Shown here one piece after another: positions 27,489 through 33,145 of a DNA stretch of 64,000 nucleotides; positions within the stretch are counted from its first letter, which is position 1; each line of letters starts with the position of its first letter. The stretch is from contig CAMYAY010000005.1 of the NCBI GenBank assembly GCA_947253945.1, positions 3,710 through 67,709 on the forward strand, given 5' to 3'. Both the position numbers and the translations under genes were made by a program. The DNA comes from an uncultured Candidatus Saccharibacteria bacterium (lineage in GTDB: Bacteria; Patescibacteriota; Saccharimonadia; Saccharimonadales; Saccharimonadaceae). The notes under the pieces are model-generated. The model did not search any database and was not told where the DNA came from. It was given only the letters and a program-made list of their open reading frames with translations.

Positions 27489-27517
27489 ATTATACCAAGA
27501 TATCGCCTTGCCGTCAA
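27489..27517 (-). promoter_or_regulatory. Promoter of rpsF-ssb-rpsR
   Basis: Minus strand: TTGACG (27512-27517), a 17-base spacer and TATAAT (27489-27494). It is back-to-back with the rpsT promoter; the two -35 boxes are three bases apart. Confidence 0.8.
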
Positions 27518-27520
27518 TAT

Positions 27521-27549
27521 TTGACCAAACAAGAGTTATCTGGTAAAAT
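27521..27549 (+). promoter_or_regulatory. Promoter of rpsT
   Basis: TTGACC (27521-27526), a 17-base spacer and TAAAAT (27544-27549), followed by a leader of about 45 bases that can fold (TGTGC and GCACA arms). Confidence 0.8.
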
Positions 27550-27602
27550 GTGAGAGTTATTAAGTGTGCAAGAGGTCTTCGGATCGCACAGTAAGGAGTA
27601 TT

Positions 27603-27866
27603 ATGCCATTAATTAAGTCAGCTATTAAGCAAATGAAGCAGGACCGCCGCCGCTACGCGCAAAACCTACGCACCAAGCGTGCCATGCGCGCCGCCGTCAA
27701 GGCATTTGAGGCCGACCCAACCTTCGATACGCTACGCGCTGCCCAGAGCGCAGTTGACACCGCAGCTAAAAAGCATGTCTTGAGCAAACAAGCTGCTGCC
27801 CGCCGCGTCAAGCATCTCGCCGCGTTCGCAAAAGAGCATGACGTCAAAATCGTCGCTGTTAAATAA
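27603..27866 (+). CDS. rpsT: 30S ribosomal protein S20
   Basis: 87 residues starting at ATG 27603, with AAGGAG seven bases upstream; the open frame begins earlier but only MPLIKSAIKQMKQDRRR onward matches S20. Typical helical, basic sequence with the KHVLSKQAAARRVKHLA end. Confidence 0.94.
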   Translation: MPLIKSAIKQMKQDRRRYAQNLRTKRAMRAAVKAFEADPTFDTLRAAQSAVDTAAKKHVLSKQAAARRVKHLAAFAKEHDVKIVAVK

Positions 27867-27885
27867 TTTTTAATAGCCAAAAGTT

Positions 27886-27908
27886 AAACCACCCTTGAAG
27901 GGTGGTTT
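27886..27908. terminator. Bidirectional terminator between rpsT and holA
   Basis: AAACCACCCT (27886-27895) and AGGGTGGTTT (27899-27908) form a 10-bp stem with a three-base loop. Confidence 0.85.
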
Positions 27909-28858
27909 TATTGATGCCAGCTAAGGAGTGCCAGCTCAACCGCAGGCCACGCTTCCGTTACTGCGCTGCGCCGGAGCTTTAAATCAAGCACTAGCAGTTG
28001 CGCCACCAGCCGCCGCACGGCCGCTTGTTGCGCCGCCGTAGTTTTGCCGAGACACCGCAACATATTGTTCGCGTCACGCTGCTGATAAGAGGTGAGTGAA
28101 CTCGCCGCCCCGTTTGCCGCGAGCGCCAGCGCGTGCACCTGCATCGCCACTAGCCCCATAAACCGAATCGCGTCCTCCCCCGCCGCCGCCAGTTCGCGCA
28201 AATCTGCCTGCACCGCTACCGTGTCGCCCCGCAAAACTGCCGCCAGCACACCAAAGGCGTTGGCCGCAAGGTCGGGCGTAATGTAGCGCTGCACATCCGC
28301 CGCCGTCAGCGGTCGCCGGAGGTAACTGAGACGCTGGATAGCTTCAGCGAGCGCCGTCCGCGGGTCATCCGCCCCACCAAGGCGCCGGATAAGTTCCGCC
28401 TGAGCCGCACTATCGAGCTTCACTTGATGCGTCTGACAGAGTTCGCGCACGGTGTCGGCCAGTACTGCCGGCGTGGCACGCGTAAGAGTAAATTTCTTTA
28501 TCGTGCAAACTGCGCTGAGAGCTCGGTAAACCTTGGCGCGCGTTAAATTGTGAACGTTTTTTGTGTCACTTGGCAAGTCGAGCAATATCACACCCGTGGT
28601 CTCGGGTACCTTGGGCAAATTAGCCGCTAGCGCCTCAAGGCTAGTGGCACTCGCGAGCACGCCCCGCACCACGATGAGCTGCGCCGGGTCAAACAAGCTA
28701 ACCGCCAGCAAGTAGTCGAGCAGCGCACTCACCGTCAGCTCGCCAGCGTCAAGCCGGCGCACCACTGCACCCTTATGCTGCGCCATAAACTGCTGCGTCG
28801 CCTGCGCCACCGCCTGCGTGATGGCATACTCGTCGTCGCCGTAATAAAATTCCTTCAC
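27908..28858 (-). CDS. holA: DNA polymerase III delta subunit (clamp loader)
   Basis: 316 residues with a GTG start. The sequence has the delta-subunit architecture: a degenerate AAA N-terminal region (FYYGDDEYAITQAV), GVILLDLPSDTKN, and a C-terminal collar with NNMLRCLGKTTAAQQAAVRRL. It opens the beta clamp. TATAAT (28866-28871) is seven bases before GTG. Confidence 0.88.
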   Translation of the reverse strand: MKEFYYGDDEYAITQAVAQATQQFMAQHKGAVVRRLDAGELTVSALLDYLLAVSLFDPAQLIVVRGVLASATSLEALAANLPKVPETTGVILLDLPSDTKNVHNLTRAKVYRALSAVCTIKKFTLTRATPAVLADTVRELCQTHQVKLDSAAQAELIRRLGGADDPRTALAEAIQRLSYLRRPLTAADVQRYITPDLAANAFGVLAAVLRGDTVAVQADLRELAAAGEDAIRFMGLVAMQVHALALAANGAASSLTSYQQRDANNMLRCLGKTTAAQQAAVRRLVAQLLVLDLKLRRSAVTEAWPAVELALLSWHQ

Positions 28859-28876
28859 TACTTTAATTATAACATC

Positions 28877-28906
28877 TTGCCAAATTATTTAAGCTGGAGC
28901 ATAATA
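28877..28906 (+). promoter_or_regulatory. Candidate promoter of the DGR template RNA
   Basis: TTGCCA (28877-28882), an 18-base spacer and ATAATA (28901-28906) on the plus strand, about 65 bases before the template repeat. It is needed because the adenine-rich strand of the template repeat is on plus, opposite to the RT gene. Strength is inferred from box similarity only. Confidence 0.5.
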
Positions 28907-28971
28907 AAGATGAACTTCGGTTCACGCGGCAGTCGATTCGATAGTGTGCGAGTTTTGTTCTCGTTTGTCTT

Positions 28972-29104
28972 GTCGTCGAACCCGTGGTTTGAACGGGGTG
29001 GCAACTACAACAATGGCTCGAATGCTGGGTTGTTCTATGCTAACAACGACAATGGCAACGCCAACAACAACAACGCCTTCCGTGTCGCACTCGCGCCCCT
29101 GCAA
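28972..29104 (+). repeat. DGR template repeat (TR)
   Basis: 133 bp, read on plus, aligned without gaps to the reverse complement of 31073-31205. TR has 34 adenines, 10 of which differ in VR; the other 99 positions are identical. Its frame contains 13 Asn codons (AAC/AAT), the codon type that adenine mutagenesis diversifies without making stops. The first bases (GTCGTCGA) and the last 30 (GCC to CTGCAA, nearly adenine-free) are invariant, as expected for the initiation-of-homology side. Upstream of 28972 only a weak FVxSS protein-level resemblance remains. Confidence 0.97.
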
Positions 29105-29180
29105 TACACACCAAAGCTAGTAATAGCATACCTAGTAAACCTGCGGGCGAACGGTACGATGTGTGTCTAGACAGCCGCAC

Positions 29181-29197
29181 TTGCTACCAGAGGTAGC
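29181..29197 (+). other. Hairpin downstream of TR
   Basis: TGCTACC (29181-29187), loop AGA, GGTAGCA (29191-29197): a perfect 7-bp stem 77 bases after TR, without a T-run. It is flanked by an 11-bp direct repeat ACAGCCGCACT at 29170-29180 and 29212-29222. Its position fits the spacer part of the template RNA. Confidence 0.55.
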
Positions 29198-29208
29198 ATA
29201 AACATGGC

Positions 29209-30402
29209 CTAAACAGCCGCACTGGGTCGAGCAGTTGGCCCGCCTACCGTCTTTACTTTTTCGTCAGACTTGGCCTTTTTAGTAAAGAATGCGCGCGGAC
29301 CAGCCGACTTCCAGTGTTTTAACAGCATATCGCGATACAGCCAAAGCCGCTTTCGGATATAGGTTTTAGCGTTAGCATGGCCAGCATGGCCGAGCCAAGC
29401 CGCCACTGAGGTGACAAAATCGGTTTCGGTCGTATAATTGTGCTGGTAATTCCAAATAATATTATTTAATTTTCGCTTGCTCCGCTGCCTCAGGCGCAAA
29501 CAACTATGAGTCATCTTGTAGCCCACAAAATCTAGCCCATAGCTAGAGGGGTAAAAGCAACTCTTCGGGTTAAGCTTGAGATGAAGATAGCTCTCAACAT
29601 AACGCTGGATTGCCTGATACCACCGCCTTGCTGTACTCTTGTCGGGTGCTAGAAGAATAAAATCGTCCATATAGCGCACATAATATTTCACGCTGAGATT
29701 GTGCTTACAATACTGGTCGAGCTCATTGAGGTAAATATTGGCAAAATACTGCGAAGTATAGTTACCAATCGGGATGCCGACACGCGCATCGTCACTAAAA
29801 ATTATTGTGTGGAGTAAATCGAGCAGCTGCGGACTAGTGATAACCCGCTTTAGAATCTTAAAAAGGACATCTCGGTCGATATTATAAAAATATTTCGAGA
29901 TGTCCATTTTAACGATGTAGTATTTGCCTTGTCTTTGACACATATCGCGCATGTAGCCTTGAATACACTTCACTGCCGCATGCGAGCCGCGGCCAGGGAT
30001 GCAGGCGTAACTGTCTTTAATAAACCGTGGCAGATAGTATGGTTTAATAAATTCTTCAATGAGCCACTGGTGTACAATCCGGTCGACATATGGCAACGCC
30101 AGTACAAGGCGCTTCTTTGGGTCGGTCACAGTAAACTGATGGAACTCAGATGGCTTATAATTGCCTGCTTGTAGTACTTCTAAAATATGCGTGAGATATT
30201 CGGTTGGGTGCAAATCTACGTCGATTACGTCACGCTTCCTCGTCTTACCCTTGCGCGCCCTTAAATGCGCCTGATAGATATGCTCCAGGGTTAGCTTAGA
30301 GTCAAACGGGATATTTAGCTTCTCTTTATTCTTTTTGCTATTTGCCTCAAGTATAACTGACGCTTCTGGCTGCTCTGATTTCTCCGGTTGTGGCTGGCTC
30401 AT
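29209..30402 (-). CDS. DGR reverse transcriptase
   Basis: 397 residues. Motif 3 has catalytic Asp167 in KMDISKYF, the motif-4 signature is IGNYTSQ (212-218), the I/L/VGxxxSQ form typical of DGR enzymes rather than QGxxxSP of retrons and group II introns, and the catalytic YMDD is at 244-247 (VRYMDDF). No endonuclease or maturase domain follows. It copies the template RNA into cDNA with errors at adenines. The gene starts 12 bases after the Avd-like gene and is on the minus strand like the target, while TR is on plus. A short Lys/Pro-rich tail ends the protein. Confidence 0.95.
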   Translation of the reverse strand: MSQPQPEKSEQPEASVILEANSKKNKEKLNIPFDSKLTLEHIYQAHLRARKGKTRKRDVIDVDLHPTEYLTHILEVLQAGNYKPSEFHQFTVTDPKKRLVLALPYVDRIVHQWLIEEFIKPYYLPRFIKDSYACIPGRGSHAAVKCIQGYMRDMCQRQGKYYIVKMDISKYFYNIDRDVLFKILKRVITSPQLLDLLHTIIFSDDARVGIPIGNYTSQYFANIYLNELDQYCKHNLSVKYYVRYMDDFILLAPDKSTARRWYQAIQRYVESYLHLKLNPKSCFYPSSYGLDFVGYKMTHSCLRLRQRSKRKLNNIIWNYQHNYTTETDFVTSVAAWLGHAGHANAKTYIRKRLWLYRDMLLKHWKSAGPRAFFTKKAKSDEKVKTVGGPTARPSAAV

Positions 30403-30414
30403 AGCTATCCCTGC

Positions 30415-30921
30415 TTACTTGCTTTCATGTTTATGCTCGCGAGCACGCTGCAAACCGAGAGCTAACCCTAACGTAACTGTCTCTAGTTTGGTAAGGCGCG
30501 TTACAATTGCTTTGCGGCGTTTGGCAGTCATATACTTAATGCGCGACGTCATCCGAGTTTTTACACGCAACACATATAACTTGACTGCAATCCGGCGCAG
30601 CAAGCGCTCGCGGTTTGTCTCTGGATTATACTGCTCTATCTCAGTCGCCAATTCGAGGATTTTATTCATATCACGCAATATCATCGGCGCTAGGCCGGCG
30701 AAGTTATTCTTCTCATTTTTGGGAAACTTCACGCAGTAATTACCTAAGCTATAGTACGCCTCAGTAACGTCACGAAGAAATAACTTAAAGTTATCCGCTG
30801 TCGGCTGCATGACATCTAGAGTCGGCTTGAGGTTGCCAAGTCGTCGCTTTACTCGAGTCGGCAATTTACGATATTCTTGACGTGTCATCTGTTTGACTGG
30901 CTTATCTGACTTGGTTGGCAT
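30415..30921 (-). CDS. avd: Avd-like accessory variability determinant
   Basis: 168 residues, strongly basic, predicted as several long helices (for example FKLFLRDVTEAYYSLGNYCVKF and ILELATEIEQY), a four-helix-bundle pattern. In the family, Avd is a basic ring that binds the RT and template RNA and is essential for mutagenic retrohoming; the Bordetella phage protein is 128 residues. It lies directly before the RT, with AAGGAA before ATG. Assignment rests on position, size, charge and helix pattern; this version is longer at both ends. Confidence 0.78.
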   Translation of the reverse strand: MPTKSDKPVKQMTRQEYRKLPTRVKRRLGNLKPTLDVMQPTADNFKLFLRDVTEAYYSLGNYCVKFPKNEKNNFAGLAPMILRDMNKILELATEIEQYNPETNRERLLRRIAVKLYVLRVKTRMTSRIKYMTAKRRKAIVTRLTKLETVTLGLALGLQRAREHKHESK

Positions 30922-30962
30922 AATAATTCCTTTCTTTATTTTTTATTCTTATTATTGAACCA

Positions 30963-31036
30963 CCTGTGGAAAACCGCAGGCTCCAGCCAATAGAGGGCGC
31001 CGGCGAACGCCTCTGCTCCTCTTATTGTCTGGAGCC
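30963..31036. other. Nested inverted repeats between target gene and avd
   Basis: GGCTCCAG (30979-30986) pairs with CTGGAGCC (31029-31036), enclosing an imperfect stem GAGG(G)CG (30993-30999) with CGCCTC (31008-31013). Another hairpin CCTGTGG-AAAA-CCGCAGG covers 30964-30981. The gap of 145 bases is thus mostly foldable; it may terminate or attenuate transcription into avd-RT or act in target recognition. Confidence 0.5.
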
Positions 31037-31045
31037 GGAACGGCG

Positions 31046-31062
31046 GCGGTGTACACCACCGC
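31046..31062 (-). other. Hairpin directly downstream of VR
   Basis: On the minus strand GCGGTG, a five-base loop, CACCGC, starting four bases after the target stop codon and 10 bases after VR. A short GC-rich hairpin just after VR is known to stimulate target recognition in the Bordetella phage DGR; the position here matches. Confidence 0.6.
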
Positions 31063-31066
31063 AGAT

Positions 31067-33052
31067 TTAGTCTTGCAGGGGCGCGAGTGCGACACGGAAG
31101 GCGTTGTAGCTGACGGCGAAGCCATTGTCGTAGTTAGCATAGAACAACCCAGCATCCGAGCCATTGTTGTAGTGGCCACCCCGTTCAAACCACGGGCTCG
31201 ACGACGTCACGAAGTACATATAATTACCATTCCATTGCGCTGTAGTGTTATTGTTACCATTATTAGTCTCATAGAGAGCTTGACCACCACAAGTAGCAAA
31301 AGTGCATCTATTAGGGTCACTGAAGTTATAAGTGTTGACATATGGTGGATGAGCAGCTGAATCAAAGTAGTTGGTACTTGAGCTATTTAAGTCACTGGTA
31401 TAGCTAGCTGCTGTGTATTCCCAACCACCACCAGACATGTCATAGATGCCGGTCGTGTTGTTGGTAGTGCTGGCGAGTTGTCCAAGAGTGCCATTGTAGG
31501 CACGTTGTGGGTCGCTATCTGCACAAGCACGCTGAGTATCAATAGCTCCACCAACACCATCGCCATATTGATCTAGATTTCCCGCAGATTGTGGGCCGCA
31601 GCCAGTAGTGCCGTATGATGAACCACCGCTGGTGTAGCGGGTCTGGTTTTGTGCGTTTAGTTTAACGCCATTGTAGCCGGCGCCATATTTGCTGGCGCTA
31701 AGGTAAGTGGCAGCGCCCCAGTCGTTATTATTAGCCATGTGGGAGCTTAGCTTAGCCAGATGATGATTGTTCTGAATGGTAGTAAAGCCACTACCGCCAA
31801 CATTTTGTGGGTCGTTGATGCCTAAGGTTTTAGCTAGTGAATAGAAGTTACCAACTTTATTATTCATGCCGCTAGAATAACCAGATATGTGGGATTCGTT
31901 TGGTAGGACGGTTGGCTGAGGGCTTGTGCCGGTCGTCTCAAACTTCGCAAACCAGATGCCGTTGAGCTCTTTAGTGCCGAAGGTGAAGGCTGGATGGGTA
32001 GCCCAAGTGCCTTGGTTACTTGGCTGGCCTTTAATGTAGCTACGGTCAAGGTCACACTGGGTGCGGTAATCCTTGCCGGTAGTGCTACAAGCAGCTGGAC
32101 GGCGCTTGGCATCGGTCTTCTTTTCAAAGTGGATTAGGAAGTTTTGAGCTGAGACTGAGCTATCTGTACCATCACGACGCATTACCTCATAGGCGTAACG
32201 TGGGATGTATACCCAGTAGCCGAGGATGTCTGATTGGTCGACTACCTTAGTCTGATTCTTGTACTTGCTTGGGTCTTTAACCGTGACGGCGTTGGCCCAC
32301 TGCTTTTGATTGTAGTTATACCAGTTGCCTTGGTTAGAGCTATCTTCCGGATTCGCAAGGCTAGTCCACTGAGCGTTAGTGGTGCTGCCAGTGTACTTCA
32401 CTGGTATCATGTTGGCATCTAGGTCGACTTGGCAGTCGTTCTGTGGGTCACCAGATTTACAAGTGGTTGGGTCAACGGTTGGAGCTGGTTTTGGTTTAGC
32501 AGTGGCCGTGTACATAATGGCGGTGCTGTAACTACCACTGGCAAGTTTTGCTGGGTCAACGTTAGCGGCAAAGGTCACCGACTTAGTGCAGTTGGCTGGA
32601 TTGGTACAACCGGCTGGCTTAGCTTTGGTGACGTCGGCAACCACGACTGGCGTAGCTTGGGCGCCCGCTGGGACGGCGCTAAAAGTGGTAGCAGATTTAT
32701 TTAGAGAATAGCCCCACTGGTTGGCATTCAATGCAACCGGTGTGGAGCTTGGCGTGGCAGAGATTTTGTGAGTAGAGTCTTTACTGTTTACGAGGTCGGC
32801 CGTATCGGCTTGCATAGTGAGATTAAAGCCGTATGGCTTGCCGGTTTTGACGGTAACATTCGTGGTAGCTTTGTAGAGATTACCAGTAGGCTGAAGTGCG
32901 GCGTTCTGGTCAACCGCGATGCTGACGGTGTTATCGTCGGCAGCATGAGCTGGCGTAGCTAATACAAACGGGGTTGCTATAAGTGAAAATAAAGGCCAAA
33001 AAATTACCCCCCCCCACAGGGTTTTCATGTTAGACTGTTTATCATGTCTCAT
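31067..33052 (-). CDS. DGR target: secreted FGE/C-type-lectin-fold variable protein
   Basis: 661 residues from ATG 33052, chosen because GGAGG lies nine bases upstream; the open frame continues 13 codons further. A signal peptide covers about residues 1-37 (cleavage after AHA). Then come beta-rich Ig-like segments (about 38-190), a linker region with NWYNYNQKQWANAV, and from DILGYWVYIPRYAYEV onward a formylglycine-generating-enzyme/C-type-lectin fold including TTGIYDMSGGGWEYTA. VR codes for about residues 617-660, ending FRVALAPLQ, one residue before the C-terminal Asp. There is no C-terminal anchor. The G9 tract at 33007-33015 is in codons 13-16. Likely an exported binding protein; the ligand is unknown. 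Confidence 0.92.
   Translation of the reverse strand: MRHDKQSNMKTLWGGVIFWPLFSLIATPFVLATPAHAADDNTVSIAVDQNAALQPTGNLYKATTNVTVKTGKPYGFNLTMQADTADLVNSKDSTHKISATPSSTPVALNANQWGYSLNKSATTFSAVPAGAQATPVVVADVTKAKPAGCTNPANCTKSVTFAANVDPAKLASGSYSTAIMYTATAKPKPAPTVDPTTCKSGDPQNDCQVDLDANMIPVKYTGSTTNAQWTSLANPEDSSNQGNWYNYNQKQWANAVTVKDPSKYKNQTKVVDQSDILGYWVYIPRYAYEVMRRDGTDSSVSAQNFLIHFEKKTDAKRRPAACSTTGKDYRTQCDLDRSYIKGQPSNQGTWATHPAFTFGTKELNGIWFAKFETTGTSPQPTVLPNESHISGYSSGMNNKVGNFYSLAKTLGINDPQNVGGSGFTTIQNNHHLAKLSSHMANNNDWGAATYLSASKYGAGYNGVKLNAQNQTRYTSGGSSYGTTGCGPQSAGNLDQYGDGVGGAIDTQRACADSDPQRAYNGTLGQLASTTNNTTGIYDMSGGGWEYTAASYTSDLNSSSTNYFDSAAHPPYVNTYNFSDPNRCTFATCGGQALYETNNGNNNTTAQWNGNYMYFVTSSSPWFERGGHYNNGSDAGLFYANYDNGFAVSYNAFRVALAPLQD
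31073..31205 (-). repeat. DGR variable repeat (VR)
   Basis: 133 bp at the 3' end of the target gene, reverse-complement match to TR. Ten substitutions, all at TR adenines: five to T, four to G, one to C. They alter eight of the 13 TR Asn codons to Ser, His, Asp, Tyr, Phe, Val, Ser and Tyr. Divergence from TR begins again at the base after CTGCAA. Confidence 0.97.
33007..33015 (-). repeat. G9 homopolymer in the signal peptide of the DGR target
   Basis: Nine consecutive G on the coding strand, spanning codons 13-16 (Trp-Gly-Gly-Val). Loss or gain of one G shifts the frame before the signal peptide core. Confidence 0.85.
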
Positions 33053-33105
33053 ATTTTTACTCCTCCGATTATTTGTTACATCTGCCACCACGGCTAGATA
33101 CCCTA

Positions 33106-33133
33106 ATTATAGCACTTATGTTAAATCGCGCAA
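33106..33133 (-). promoter_or_regulatory. Promoter of the DGR target gene
   Basis: Minus strand: TTGCGC (33128-33133), a 16-base spacer and TATAAT (33106-33111), then about 47 bases of leader with a GGAGG site. Confidence 0.55.
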
Positions 33134-33145
33134 TAGTTTTTAATA

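Larger units (their letters stand above)
28859..29208 (+). ncRNA. DGR template RNA region (TR plus flanks)
   Basis: There is no credible gene between holA and the RT; the region holds the template repeat. A plus-strand transcript from the candidate promoter would contain about 60 bases of leader, the TR, and a downstream part that folds at 29181-29197 and continues antisense into the RT gene. In the Bordetella phage DGR the RNA around TR is required for cDNA priming, so this extended RNA is the expected functional unit (inference). Exact ends are unknown. Confidence 0.65.

Noticed and set aside
28775..29170. Open frame through the template repeat that translates like the end of the DGR target
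   Set aside because: The frame has no start-site support, runs antisense through holA, and its likeness to the target comes from TR itself. It is a template RNA locus, not a second target gene.
29209..30402. Reverse transcriptase as a retron or group II intron enzyme
   Set aside because: No maturase or endonuclease domain or msr-msd structure; the IGNYTSQ motif, TR/VR pair and Avd-like neighbour fit a DGR.
31025..31360. Plus-strand open frame across VR
   Set aside because: It is antisense to the DGR target and only reflects its low-stop composition.
28859..33133. DGR carried by a prophage or transposon
   Set aside because: No integrase, phage structural gene, transposase or terminal repeats were seen around it; flanks are holA and a chromosomal glycosyltransferase.
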